Made by a program: the position numbers and the translations under genes
Shown here: positions 9,486 to 18,578 of the stretch, one piece after another
Layout: the number at the start of each line of letters is the position of its first letter
Position numbering within the stretch: position 1 is the first letter of the stretch
Notes under the pieces: model-generated
The model's input: only the letters and a program-made list of their open reading frames with translations
Told to the model about the DNA's origin: nothing
Database searches by the model: none
From: Saprospiraceae bacterium
GTDB taxonomy: Bacteria > Bacteroidota > Bacteroidia > Chitinophagales > Saprospiraceae
Reading direction: 5' to 3'
Assembly (NCBI GenBank): GCA_022844565.1
Contig: JALHLK010000006.1
Coordinates: 1-64,000 of the forward strand
DNA length: 64,000 nucleotides

Positions 9486-10619
9486 ATGAAAAGTATTTAT
9501 CTAGATCACGCTTCAACGACGTATATATCTCCTGAGATAGTGGACTATATCTGCGAACTTATGTCAACACAGTATGGCAATCCGTCGTCAATACATGCCA
9601 TGGGTAGACAATCTAGAGCGTTGATAGAAAAAGCAAGAAAGATTATTGCAAAAATTTTGAATGTTTCAGTAGGGGAAATTTACTTTACTTCTTCTGCTAC
9701 TGAGGCAAATAATATGATTTTAAAAAGGTCTGTAATTGACTTAGGTGTAAAAACCATCATATCATCGCCAACAGAACATCATTGTGTGTTACATTCTATT
9801 GACAAGATAGTGAAGGAACATGATATAAATGTCAGGTATTTAGACGTTGATACAAATGGAGATATCGACTTAGACCAACTCAGAGAATTGATTGATCAAA
9901 ACAAAATAAATGGTCAAGTTTTAGTATCGCTAATGCATGGTAATAATGAGATAGGTAATGTACATCCTTTAGAGCAAATAAGTGAGATTTGTACAAAAGG
10001 TGGGGCACTTTTTCATTGCGATGCTGTGCAAACCATCGGCAAATTGCACATTGATCTTCAAACTACAAAGTTAAATTTTTTATCAGCTACAGCGCATAAG
10101 TTTCATGGTCCAAAGGGTGTTGGCTTTTTTTATATGAACAATGAAAGTATCCTATCTTCCTATATTGATGGAGGTGCCCAAGAACGTAACATCAGAGCAG
10201 GTACAGAAAATCTTTACGGCATTGCTAGCCTAGCCATGGCCCTACAAAATTATTGTACGGAGAGAGCATCTAGGGTAAGCCATTTACTAGATATTAGGAA
10301 TTATTTCGAAGAACAAATTAGACAACATTTTCCAGATATTGTCATCAATAGTCAGGGAGCAAAAAATCGTTTACCCCATATCAGTAGTATCTCTTTTGTA
10401 GCTAGTGAAAAAGCCGAAATGATCATGTTTAATCTCGATATCAATAATATTTGTGCTTCGTCGGGCAGTGCATGTAGTGCGGGTATCGAAGAAGATAGTC
10501 ATGTTTTGACCGCTATAAAACATCCCAAAAACAGGAAGACAATTCGATTTTCTTTTGCTCCTACCACTACAAAAGAAGAGATAGATTATGCTATTGAGAC
10601 ATTAATCAAAATATCTTAA
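9486..10619 (+). CDS. Cysteine desulfurase (NifS/IscS family)
   Basis: 377 residues, the usual length. It is a pyridoxal-phosphate enzyme that converts cysteine to alanine and passes sulfane sulfur to Fe-S cluster or thiolation pathways. The N-terminus reads YLDHASTT; SATAHKFHGPKG carries the PLP lysine K205; HCDAVQ carries the cofactor-binding aspartate; SSGSACSAG carries the catalytic cysteine C330 on a short loop of the group II type. The ribD gene begins 2 bp after its stop codon, so the two are one transcription unit. Its 5' flank is taken up by an inverted-repeat element ending 12 bp before the ATG. Confidence 0.93.
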   Translation: MKSIYLDHASTTYISPEIVDYICELMSTQYGNPSSIHAMGRQSRALIEKARKIIAKILNVSVGEIYFTSSATEANNMILKRSVIDLGVKTIISSPTEHHCVLHSIDKIVKEHDINVRYLDVDTNGDIDLDQLRELIDQNKINGQVLVSLMHGNNEIGNVHPLEQISEICTKGGALFHCDAVQTIGKLHIDLQTTKLNFLSATAHKFHGPKGVGFFYMNNESILSSYIDGGAQERNIRAGTENLYGIASLAMALQNYCTERASRVSHLLDIRNYFEEQIRQHFPDIVINSQGAKNRLPHISSISFVASEKAEMIMFNLDINNICASSGSACSAGIEEDSHVLTAIKHPKNRKTIRFSFAPTTTKEEIDYAIETLIKIS

Positions 10620-10620
10620 T

Positions 10621-11691
10621 ATGGATCACAATATCTTTATGTGGAGATGTTTTGAGTTGGCAAGAAGGGGAGGAAAAGCTACTCGATCCAATCCTAATGT
10701 AGGCTGTGTAATTGTAAAAGATGGAAAAGTCATAGGAGAGGGATATCATAAAATATTTGGTGGCAAACATGCTGAAATCGAGGCCATTGAAAGTGTAAAA
10801 GATCAGACACAATTAAAAGGAGCAACAATTTATGTGTCACTAGAACCATGCTGCCATACGGGTAAAACACCTCCCTGTACCGATAAAATAATAGAAATGG
10901 GCTTTTCACATGTGTTCATCAGTGTATTAGATCCAAATCCATTGGTAGCAGGCCAAGGCGCAAAAATACTAGAAAATCATGGTATCCACGTTGTAACAGG
11001 CCTATTGGAAAATGATGGTAAAAAAGTAATTAGAAAATTCGTAGCAAACCTTCAACGTCGACCATATATCATACTAAAGTCTGTACAATCTAAAGATGGA
11101 TACATAGGTGCCAAAAATCAGCAAATTTGGTTGTCTAATGAATTTACAACAACACTATCACATCAGTGGAGAAGCGAATCTGACGGCATCATGATAGGTA
11201 CTCAAACTGCTATAAATGATAATCCTTCCTTGACAACTCGACATTGGACAGGTCATCACCCTACAAGAATTATTTGGGATCGTTCCCTTAAAATACCTGG
11301 TGATGCTAACATTTTTGATCCAATAGCCCCTACTATTCTACTGAATGAGGTCAAAGAAGGTACTGAAAATCACATCACCTATGTCAATACCAGGGATAAA
11401 AGTTTACGAGAGATTCTTACCACCTTATATAATATGGGTACCTTCTCCTTGATTATAGAAGGAGGCACATCCACCTTAAATGTCTTTTATGATGCAGGCT
11501 GGTGGGACGAAGCACGGATTATCAAAACACCGCATATACTTGAAAATAAATACAGCAACTTAGTGGAGGGTATCAAGATTGAAGGCCAAGAAGTGAGTAA
11601 TGTGGATATCAACGGAGATTTTCTCACTATCATTGATAAACCCAAATTACGCATTAGAAATGAACTGCAAGAAAATTATGCTTCATATTAG
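10621..11691 (+). CDS. ribD: Riboflavin biosynthesis protein RibD (deaminase/reductase)
   Basis: 356 residues. The N-terminal deaminase domain (about 1-145) acts on diaminohydroxyphosphoribosylaminopyrimidine and has the zinc site HAE (H50) and PCCHTGKTPPC (C77, C86). The C-terminal reductase domain (about 148-350) has the opening RPYIILKSVQSKDG and the IEGG NADPH-loop near residue 280. Together they carry out the second and third steps of riboflavin synthesis in the cytosol. The ATG follows the cysteine desulfurase stop codon by one base, implying translational coupling. No other rib gene is in the window. Confidence 0.95.
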   Translation: MDHNIFMWRCFELARRGGKATRSNPNVGCVIVKDGKVIGEGYHKIFGGKHAEIEAIESVKDQTQLKGATIYVSLEPCCHTGKTPPCTDKIIEMGFSHVFISVLDPNPLVAGQGAKILENHGIHVVTGLLENDGKKVIRKFVANLQRRPYIILKSVQSKDGYIGAKNQQIWLSNEFTTTLSHQWRSESDGIMIGTQTAINDNPSLTTRHWTGHHPTRIIWDRSLKIPGDANIFDPIAPTILLNEVKEGTENHITYVNTRDKSLREILTTLYNMGTFSLIIEGGTSTLNVFYDAGWWDEARIIKTPHILENKYSNLVEGIKIEGQEVSNVDINGDFLTIIDKPKLRIRNELQENYASY

Positions 11692-11711
11692 TTTCAGTAC
11701 TCAATTTTCCG

Positions 11712-11865
11712 TCTTTATTCAGCTAAGGCTGCAAAAATTATTGGAGAAGCTAAAATCCAGTTGGTTTTAGTTCGCTGCTAAATTGATATTTCGGATATCA
11801 ATTTTTTACGCAGCTCATGTGCTTCACTACTATTTTGCCTAATTTCCTTTCGAATAAAGTCCAAT
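11712..11865. mobile_element. Long imperfect palindrome, family D (MITE-like)
   Basis: The left arm (GTCTTTATTC ... GCAAAAATTATTGGAGAAGC) is matched imperfectly by the reverse complement of the right arm (GACTTTATTC ... GCAAAATAGTAGTGAAGC), with a perfect hairpin at the centre (11780-11804). No ORF. It fills most of the gap between the convergent genes ribD and the GHMP kinase. Mobile origin is inferred from likeness in size and form to families A-C. Confidence 0.4.
11780..11807. terminator. Hairpin with T-run downstream of ribD
   Basis: AAATTGATAT (11780-11789) pairs perfectly with ATATCAATTT (11795-11804) around a TTCGG loop; T residues continue to 11807. It is about 90 bp past the ribD stop codon and also forms the core of a longer palindrome. 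A terminator role is likely but not proven. Confidence 0.55.
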
Positions 11866-11978
11866 GCGTAAATTGGGATAAAAAGTAACCATGCCGACCT
11901 TTTTATAGATTTGTGCCTTATGGTTCAATTTTTCCACCACAAAGCAACAAATGGCTCAAAGAAATTAAACAATTAGGG

Positions 11979-12896
11979 TTATAAAACCATCTCCGAATAG
12001 GGTATACAGGTGTTGTATCCCTTACCTTCAAAATAAGCTTTTGCGTTTTCTATACCATCAGGAGCAATTGCGAGTACAAAATCACCGCCCCAAGCACCTA
12101 AGGATTTTATTAAATGAGGATAATCTGAAAACAATTCTGATTTAATCGTCGGCCTTTCTATCACTTTTGATACAATCGACTCATGTTCTTTTAGTAAGTC
12201 TGAAAATTCATTGAGTGATTTTACATCTTCGATAGTGTCAGTAATTGCTGATATTTTATTGACAAAATCCTTTTTATTATTCTTCGAAAGTTCAAAATAT
12301 TTTTTGACGGCTTCGGAGCTATCAGCTTTTTTATTTAGATGGACAAATAATAAATTGTCTTTAAACTTAGGTTTGAAATCGATTTGTCGGTAAGAAACCT
12401 CTTCGTCATTAGACCAGAAAATGATGGGTCCTTTAGCCCCTGCTGCGGCAACATCATAACCAGACCCAGAATCAATTTTGTAATACAATTCGAGAGGCTC
12501 GATATCTGCCCATTTTGCTAGAAGATAGATGAGTGTCGAGCTGCTACCCAAACCCCAATCTTGAGGAAACTCCAACTTTGTTTCTACTTTGAAAGCGTTC
12601 CACTTATCAAGAAACTCACAATTGAGTCTAACGATTCCTTTAAAATATTTTTTTAATTTGGCACTTATTTCTTCATCAGTAGTTTCAGTAGCTGAAAAAT
12701 CATACAAAGAGATACTAGAGCTAAACCATTCTTTACCTTCACTATCTAAACTTGTCCATTCTAAATCCGTTGATCTTGTAGCTTTTACATTCATGTGTTG
12801 ACCAAACTTAGTAGGAAACGCTAAAGCCCTAGCCCCGTCAAGTACAGCATACTCTCCTGTCAAAAGTAATTTTCCGTGTGCGTAAAATTTTGCTAT
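11979..12896 (-). CDS. GYDIA-type GHMP kinase, start codon uncertain
   Basis: A GHMP-superfamily small-molecule kinase related to mevalonate-pathway kinases. The ATP loop is PQDWGLGSSSTL (P-x-x-x-G-L-G-S-S-S) and the signature SGSGYDVAAAG gives the GYDIA-type name; the C-terminal glycine-rich segment reads GAWGGDFVLA. The first standard start in frame is TTG at 12863, which begins at LTGEYAVLDGA and loses the beta-strand FYAHGKLL that relatives have. That strand is encoded in frame just upstream, but between it and the stop codon at 12909-12911 there is no ATG, GTG or TTG; an ATA at 12894-12896 is the best-placed codon and is used here as the limit. The substrate is unproven. Confidence 0.75.
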   Translation of the reverse strand: MAKFYAHGKLLLTGEYAVLDGARALAFPTKFGQHMNVKATRSTDLEWTSLDSEGKEWFSSSISLYDFSATETTDEEISAKLKKYFKGIVRLNCEFLDKWNAFKVETKLEFPQDWGLGSSSTLIYLLAKWADIEPLELYYKIDSGSGYDVAAAGAKGPIIFWSNDEEVSYRQIDFKPKFKDNLLFVHLNKKADSSEAVKKYFELSKNNKKDFVNKISAITDTIEDVKSLNEFSDLLKEHESIVSKVIERPTIKSELFSDYPHLIKSLGAWGGDFVLAIAPDGIENAKAYFEGKGYNTCIPYSEMVL

Positions 12897-13043
12897 GAGA
12901 TTATAGTTTTAATAGATCAATAAATATAGATGTGTAAAGCTAATATAATGACACTTATAAACATAGATTTTTAACTAAAATGTACAATTTTTTTCTTAAT
13001 CAGCCAAATTTGATCAACAAAATTCAAACTATAGCCTCATAAA

Positions 13044-14456
13044 TCAAGATTGTCGTAACTTCAAAAGGGCAATATTTTCTACATGACTTGTATGAGGAAA
13101 CATGTCGACCGGTTTGATCCTTATTACATCATATTTTTCTTTGAGTAGTAATAAGTCTCTAGCTTGCGTTGCTGGATTACAGCTTACATACACTATTTTT
13201 GGTGCTTCCAAAGCGAGTAACGTTTCTACCACTTTGGCATGCATACCAGCTCTTGGTGGATCGGTTATGACCACATCTGCTTTGCCATGCTTTTCGATAA
13301 AGTTATCTTCAAGGATATCTTTTACATCTCCCGCATAGAAAGTACAATTGGTGATATTATTGAAAGCGGCATTGATATTTGCATCGTCTATAGCAGCACT
13401 AATTTCTTCTATACCGACTACAGATTTCACTTTTTCTGACACATAAAGTCCTATGCTTCCCAAACCACAATATAAATCATAAACAGTATCATTTTCTGAG
13501 AAGTCTGCCATTTCTACCACTAAGTCAAAGAGTTGCTTAGCCTGATAAGAGTTAGTTTGAAAAAATGATTTTGGTCCAATACGATATTTTACATTGCCCA
13601 ACTGTTCTACGATGTATGCTTGACCGTTATATAGATTAAAGTCAAGGTCAAGAAGGAAGTCATTTTTCTTTGTATTTACCACATAGTAAAGGGAAGTGAT
13701 GAAAGAAAATTGATTTTTTACTGCTTCAAGGAGGAGTTTTATCTTTTTAGCATCATTTTTTGCTATACTGACAATGAGCATCCATTGACCCAAAGTAGTA
13801 TTTCTGATTACAATATTTCTTATGAAACCTTCATGTGTATCTACATTGTAAAAATGAAGTTGATGTTCGATGCAAAAATATTTGATAAAATTGCGAATAT
13901 CATTGTTTAAGTCATTTTGTAAGTGGCACTGTTTGATATCAAGTATCTTATTGTAAGAGCCTGAAATATGAAATCCAGCCGATGGACTTTGTTTGATTTC
14001 TCCCATATTGGCTACTTCTTCTCTCGTTAGCCATCGATAAGGAGCAAAAGCATATTCCAGTTTATTTCTGTAGTACATTACGTCTTTTGCACCAAGTACA
14101 GGTTCGATTTCGACATCAGCTATCTTTCCTATTCTCTTCATGGCATCGCTTACGATCACATGTTTAAACTTAGTTTGGGCCTCGTATTTGAGATTTTGCC
14201 ATTTGCAGCCTCCACATTCCTCAAAATGTTGACAAAAAGCATCTGTTCTTTCCTCTGAATACTTTACAAAAGATTTGACAGAGGCAATTTTAATCTTTTT
14301 CCTTTTTTTATAAACAATTACATCTACTAAATCTCCTGGAACTGCACCTTGCACAAATATAACTTCTCCCTCGGGTGATCTACCAACGGACATCCCTGCG
14401 TCTGCTATCCCCGTAATTGTAACATTTTCCACTAATTGTGGCTTTTTTCTTGCCAT
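13044..14456 (-). CDS. rlmD: 23S rRNA (uracil-5-)-methyltransferase RlmD
   Basis: 470 residues of the TrmA/RlmD family, which methylates carbon 5 of a uridine in RNA using S-adenosylmethionine. A TRAM domain occupies about residues 8-62. C75, C81 and C84 (CQHFEECGGC) plus the cysteine of KQCHLQ make a 4Fe-4S site. The C-terminal Rossmann domain has DLYCGLGSIGLY, ITDPPRAG and the catalytic-cysteine motif VYVSCNPAT. The exact target base (U1939 type or another) is an inference from the family. It stands alone on the minus strand. Confidence 0.88.
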   Translation of the reverse strand: MARKKPQLVENVTITGIADAGMSVGRSPEGEVIFVQGAVPGDLVDVIVYKKRKKIKIASVKSFVKYSEERTDAFCQHFEECGGCKWQNLKYEAQTKFKHVIVSDAMKRIGKIADVEIEPVLGAKDVMYYRNKLEYAFAPYRWLTREEVANMGEIKQSPSAGFHISGSYNKILDIKQCHLQNDLNNDIRNFIKYFCIEHQLHFYNVDTHEGFIRNIVIRNTTLGQWMLIVSIAKNDAKKIKLLLEAVKNQFSFITSLYYVVNTKKNDFLLDLDFNLYNGQAYIVEQLGNVKYRIGPKSFFQTNSYQAKQLFDLVVEMADFSENDTVYDLYCGLGSIGLYVSEKVKSVVGIEEISAAIDDANINAAFNNITNCTFYAGDVKDILEDNFIEKHGKADVVITDPPRAGMHAKVVETLLALEAPKIVYVSCNPATQARDLLLLKEKYDVIRIKPVDMFPHTSHVENIALLKLRQS

Positions 14457-14591
14457 TTCGTCTTTTCCTAATTGAAAGGCAAAGGTATTATTTTATAAGA
14501 TTTATGGGTAATAATACCAAATTATATAGATAAAATTGTCCTAACTGCTTGCTGTTTTTCGCTAAAAATTTCAAACAAATAGCCTTTTCTA

Positions 14592-15083
14592 CTATGCTTC
14601 AACCATTGTTTCTATTTGACTGTAACTTTTTAAAATTTGTTGAGCTTCTTCAAGTATACTTTCTGAAGCTAGTTCACATTCTAACAAGTTGGCATAGGTT
14701 TGGAAATAATCAACTACGTTCTGTCGCTGATTTTTTTCTAGATATCTAAATCCATTAGGAAGATTTTTTAATACGTTGCTATCTGAAAGATATTCTATAT
14801 GGTGGATATCCACATGATTAAGGCCAAGATCGTATAATTTTTCTACCAAAAACTCATATGGAGCCTTGGTAATTTCACAATAATCTTGTGCTAATTCTGT
14901 CCATTCTCCCGACCCTGTTTGTGCATATCTAATAATTTCTCCTTTATCTAGATCAAAAGCTGCCTGAAGTAAGTTTCCGCAATTACAACTGCCATGGTGA
15001 CCCCATTCGTAATGATTACCATTTGCAAGATTAGATGCCGCTGTTCTGAGGGCGTCAATTAAAGTTTGATTTGCTGTTGCCAT
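14592..15083 (-). CDS. Conserved hypothetical protein
   Basis: 163 residues from the ATG at 15083; an upstream in-frame TTG at 15113 would add ten basic and aromatic residues and looks less likely. Cytosolic, no signal peptide. The N-terminal part has an alpha-helical start (TLIDALRTAASNLANG) followed by HYEWGHHGSCNCGNLLQA, with two cysteines and three histidines close together, which could bind a metal. The middle holds a DIHHIEYLSD segment. Function not known; no family name recalled with confidence. Transcribed divergently from the dsbD-like gene. Confidence 0.72.
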   Translation of the reverse strand: MATANQTLIDALRTAASNLANGNHYEWGHHGSCNCGNLLQAAFDLDKGEIIRYAQTGSGEWTELAQDYCEITKAPYEFLVEKLYDLGLNHVDIHHIEYLSDSNVLKNLPNGFRYLEKNQRQNVVDYFQTYANLLECELASESILEEAQQILKSYSQIETMVEA

Positions 15084-15317
15084 GTTCCGAAATTTATATC
15101 GATTATACAACAATTTAGGATGATTTGTTTACCAATGATATTGATTTGTTACTAAAAACTAAAATTTTCTAATTCACCTAACATCTTTTAACTAAATGAA
15201 TGTATATAGCGTTAATCTTGTCTTAAGTTAAACAAGAAAAATCCTGCGTTCCTTATTTTGGTAGTATTTTTGTTATATGTTTGTTCTCTCTTTTAATAAT
15301 AATTGATATAAATCGTA

Positions 15318-17468
15318 ATGAGATTAGTAGTTTTTTTAGTGGCAGCACTTTTTTCATCTGTAGTATATGGACAAGATCCTGTTAAATGGACTTTCAAAAA
15401 AGAACAAGTTTCTAACACAGAATTCGATCTTGTTTTTACTGCAAAAATAGATAAAGGCTGGAATACATACTCCATGTACACGGAAGACAACGGACCTGTA
15501 CCTACAGCGTTAACCTATGAATCCAAGAAAGGTATCACCTTAGTTGGTAAGGCTATTGAGTCTGGAGAGAAAAAAGCTGGAATGGACGATATTTTCGGAG
15601 TAAACGTTATCAAATTTTTGCCTTCAAAGCCTTATGTTATTAAGCAAAGAATTAAAGTTACAGATCCAAAACAACCACTAACAGGGTATTTGAGCTATAT
15701 GGTATGTAACGACGTGACATGTTTACCTCCATCCGATGTAGACTTTAGCTTTGATTTTAAAGATGTAACCTTAACTCCAAAGGAAGTAGAAAAAAAAAAT
15801 GAAGTAATACCCACTGAAAATGAAGGACAATCATCTGAGAATACAACCCTAACTACAGATGAAGAAAAAGTAGATACATCTGCTATTGCAAGCATTCAAC
15901 CTGTGATAGGGCAAATTGCTGAAAAAGGAGAGGGTGCCCTTAAATTTAACATAGAGGATGGGGTCATAGATCAACGTATCCCTTCAATGTTTGCTACGCA
16001 CAATGCTCCCTTAACAGATTGCGGTACGCCTCAAGAACAAAATTCAGGTTGGTTCTGGACGTTTTTATTCGGATTCGGAGGAGGATTGTTAGCCCTTTTG
16101 ACACCATGTGTATTCCCGATGTTACCGATTACTGTTTCGTTTTTTACCAAAGATACAAAGAGAAAAGGTTGGATGAATGGTCTTCTTTACGGATTATCGA
16201 TCATCGTCATATATGTAGGACTAGGCCTTTTGATTACCACCATTTTTGGAGCAGAAGCACTAAATAGACTTTCTACCAATTGGATAGCTAATACCATATT
16301 CTTTTTAATATTTATCGCTTTTGCCTTCTCGTTTTTTGGATATTATGAAATTACCCTTCCAAGTTCTTGGACCACAAGTACGGATAAAATGGCGGACAAA
16401 GGAGGACTAATCGGTATATTTTTCATGGCCTTTACATTAGCCTTGGTGTCTTTTTCTTGTACGGGCCCGATCGTAGGTACGGCATTGGTACAAGCTGCAA
16501 CTAAAGGAGAATATATAGGTCCGTTCTTAGTTATGTTTGGATTTTCCTTAGCTTTGGCACTGCCATTCGGTTTATTTGCTGCCTTCCCAGCGTGGCTAAA
16601 TTCACTTCCTAAATCGGGTAGCTGGATGACAAGTGTAAAAGTAGTGCTTGGATTTTTAGAATTGGCATTGGCGTTAAAGTTTTTGTCTGTGGCAGATATG
16701 ACCAACCACTGGGGATTTTTGAAGTATGAATTATTTATGGGTTTATGGATTTTGATATTTGCAGGTATGGCCTTATACCTATTTGGATTTATCAAATTTC
16801 CACACGATAGTCCACTCAAAAAGTTATCCATTACAAGGATGAGTTTTGGTGCCTTGAGCATTGTTTTAATACTTTATTTGATCACAGGACTTTTTACTAA
16901 CAAAACAACCAATAGCTACAATGCTTTATCTTTGATGAGCGGCTTAGCACCACCAACTAATTACAATTTTTTCTTAAAACCAGAGCCTTTAGATGAGGCA
17001 ATTTCGGCCAAATACCCATCATATAGCAAATGTGCCAACAACATAGATTGTTTTAAAAACTATTATGACGGTATGAACTATGCAAAAGAGACAGGCAAAC
17101 CAGTATTACTAGATTTCACTGGATATGGCTGCGTAAACTGCAGAAAAACAGAAGAACATATTTGGTCAAACGATCAGATCAGAGATATTTTATCCAATAA
17201 AGTAGTATTGATCTCCTTATATGGTGACGATGATAAAGAAACAACGGAAGAATTGAAGCAGATACGATCAAAATATACGAGTCAAAGAATGAGAAACATC
17301 GGTAAATTGTGGGCTGATTTTCAAATGGCCAATTTTGAAACAAATGCTCAACCTTTGTACGTTTTTGTCACGCAAGACCAAGAAGTAATATCATCTCCAC
17401 GAGGATACGAAGAAGGTGTAAATGGATACCTTGACTTTTTGAATTGTGGTTTAGCTTACAATAAATAA
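15318..17468 (+). CDS. Thiol:disulfide interchange protein, DsbD family
   Basis: 716 residues with the full DsbD layout. After a signal peptide (1-18) comes a periplasmic DsbD-alpha-like domain (about 20-150) with the cysteine pair C130 and C135 (CNDVTC). The membrane domain (about 243-530) has eight or nine helices with redox cysteines in TPCVFPM (C264) and SCTGPIVG (C381). The C-terminal thioredoxin-like domain has CVNC (C605, C608). It would carry electrons from cytosolic thioredoxin to periplasmic thiol partners. A low-complexity acidic linker separates the first two domains. Monocistronic, or paired with the small membrane protein 11 bp downstream. Confidence 0.92.
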   Translation: MRLVVFLVAALFSSVVYGQDPVKWTFKKEQVSNTEFDLVFTAKIDKGWNTYSMYTEDNGPVPTALTYESKKGITLVGKAIESGEKKAGMDDIFGVNVIKFLPSKPYVIKQRIKVTDPKQPLTGYLSYMVCNDVTCLPPSDVDFSFDFKDVTLTPKEVEKKNEVIPTENEGQSSENTTLTTDEEKVDTSAIASIQPVIGQIAEKGEGALKFNIEDGVIDQRIPSMFATHNAPLTDCGTPQEQNSGWFWTFLFGFGGGLLALLTPCVFPMLPITVSFFTKDTKRKGWMNGLLYGLSIIVIYVGLGLLITTIFGAEALNRLSTNWIANTIFFLIFIAFAFSFFGYYEITLPSSWTTSTDKMADKGGLIGIFFMAFTLALVSFSCTGPIVGTALVQAATKGEYIGPFLVMFGFSLALALPFGLFAAFPAWLNSLPKSGSWMTSVKVVLGFLELALALKFLSVADMTNHWGFLKYELFMGLWILIFAGMALYLFGFIKFPHDSPLKKLSITRMSFGALSIVLILYLITGLFTNKTTNSYNALSLMSGLAPPTNYNFFLKPEPLDEAISAKYPSYSKCANNIDCFKNYYDGMNYAKETGKPVLLDFTGYGCVNCRKTEEHIWSNDQIRDILSNKVVLISLYGDDDKETTEELKQIRSKYTSQRMRNIGKLWADFQMANFETNAQPLYVFVTQDQEVISSPRGYEEGVNGYLDFLNCGLAYNK

Positions 17469-17479
17469 GGTATACTACT

Positions 17480-17824
17480 TTGCTGATACATTATTACAAT
17501 TTGTCCGTCACGATATTACACTTGATCTTTGCAGGATTAATTATTTATTATTTTGACGAAAAGAATATTCTGCCAATGGTTTCCTTGTTTGCGGGAATCG
17601 TGTATTTGTCTCAAAACCAACCACTTCAATACGAAAATAAGCCGCAAATTCGAGTGATTACCGTTTTAGCTCTACTATTTTCAGTTGCCTTTTTTCTTAT
17701 CAATTGGCTGATAATAGATGAAAAAGAGTATAAGATGACTAAATTAATAGGGTATGTCTTATCAGGCTTAAACTTTTTGTATTTTATCAAGGGGGTGACT
17801 TATCGGTCTAAGTTTAATAGATAA
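17480..17824 (+). CDS. Small membrane protein, unknown function
   Basis: 114 residues starting at TTG, 11 bp after the dsbD-like stop. Three to four hydrophobic helices are visible: about 7-26, 30-45, 57-78 and 88-105. No catalytic motif. Location directly behind the dsbD-like gene suggests co-transcription. The start codon is uncertain because only TTG or an upstream ATA is available after the in-frame stop at 17462. Confidence 0.5.
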   Translation: MLIHYYNLSVTILHLIFAGLIIYYFDEKNILPMVSLFAGIVYLSQNQPLQYENKPQIRVITVLALLFSVAFFLINWLIIDEKEYKMTKLIGYVLSGLNFLYFIKGVTYRSKFNR

Positions 17825-17844
17825 TCTTTGTTAGATGAAGTCTT

Positions 17845-18410
17845 TGGCTATTGGTGCTATTGGTCTTTAGCTATTGGTCTTTGGCTCGAAATTGACTTCA
17901 TTACCTATTGAAATATTGCTCATTAAACTCATCGTAGTTGGTCTTTGGCTTTTGGTCTTTGGCTACAAATTGACCTCATTGCCAAATTACCTATTGAAAT
18001 ATTGCCCATTGAACTCATTGCGTAGTTGGTCTTTGGCTATTGGTCTTTGGCTACAAATTGACCTCATTGCCAAATTGCCTTTTGAAATATTGCCCATTGA
18101 ACTCATTGCGTAGTTGGTCTTTGGCTATTGGTCTTTGGCTCGAAATTGACCTCATTGCCCCTCTGGGAATTGCCTATTGAAATATTGCCCATTGAACTCA
18201 TTTCGTAGTTGGTCTTTAGCTATTGGTCTTTGGCTCGAAATTGACCTCATTGCCAAATTGCCTTTTGAAATATTGCCCATTGAACTCATTTCGTAGTTGG
18301 TCTTTGGCTATTGGTCTTTGGCTCGAAATTGTCCTTATTGCCAATTGAACTCATTGCCCATTAAAATCATTGCCCCGCAGGGAATTGCCTATTGAAACAT
18401 ATTGCCCTTC
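17845..18410 (+). repeat. 88-bp imperfect tandem repeat array
   Basis: The phrase CGTAGTTGGTCTTTGGC starts at or near 17933, 18021, 18109, 18204 and 18292, giving a period of 88 bp, with one 95-bp unit that contains an extra CCCTCTGGG. Each unit has two nested copies of TTGGTCTTTGGCT followed by AAATTGACCTCATTGCC and GAAATATTGCCCATTGAACTC. Degenerate half-units flank both ends. Apparent reading frames inside it only follow the repeat. Noncoding, function unknown. Confidence 0.85.
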
Positions 18411-18578
18411 AACCACAATGTCGGTTTTCGCTAAAAGCTCAAAGCTAACTGCTAACAGCTCTAAAAGCCTACAGCTCAAAATTCATCTATCAAAATTGAG
18501 CATTTGTAGATTATTTCAACCTACATATACTTATTTGAAATATCTTCACGTTCAAGGAATTAAAATAAAATAAAGGCG

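Noticed and set aside
17874-18113. Possible 79-residue protein in the 88-bp repeat
   Set aside because: The peptide merely mirrors the tandem repeat, and frames break at the 95-bp unit.
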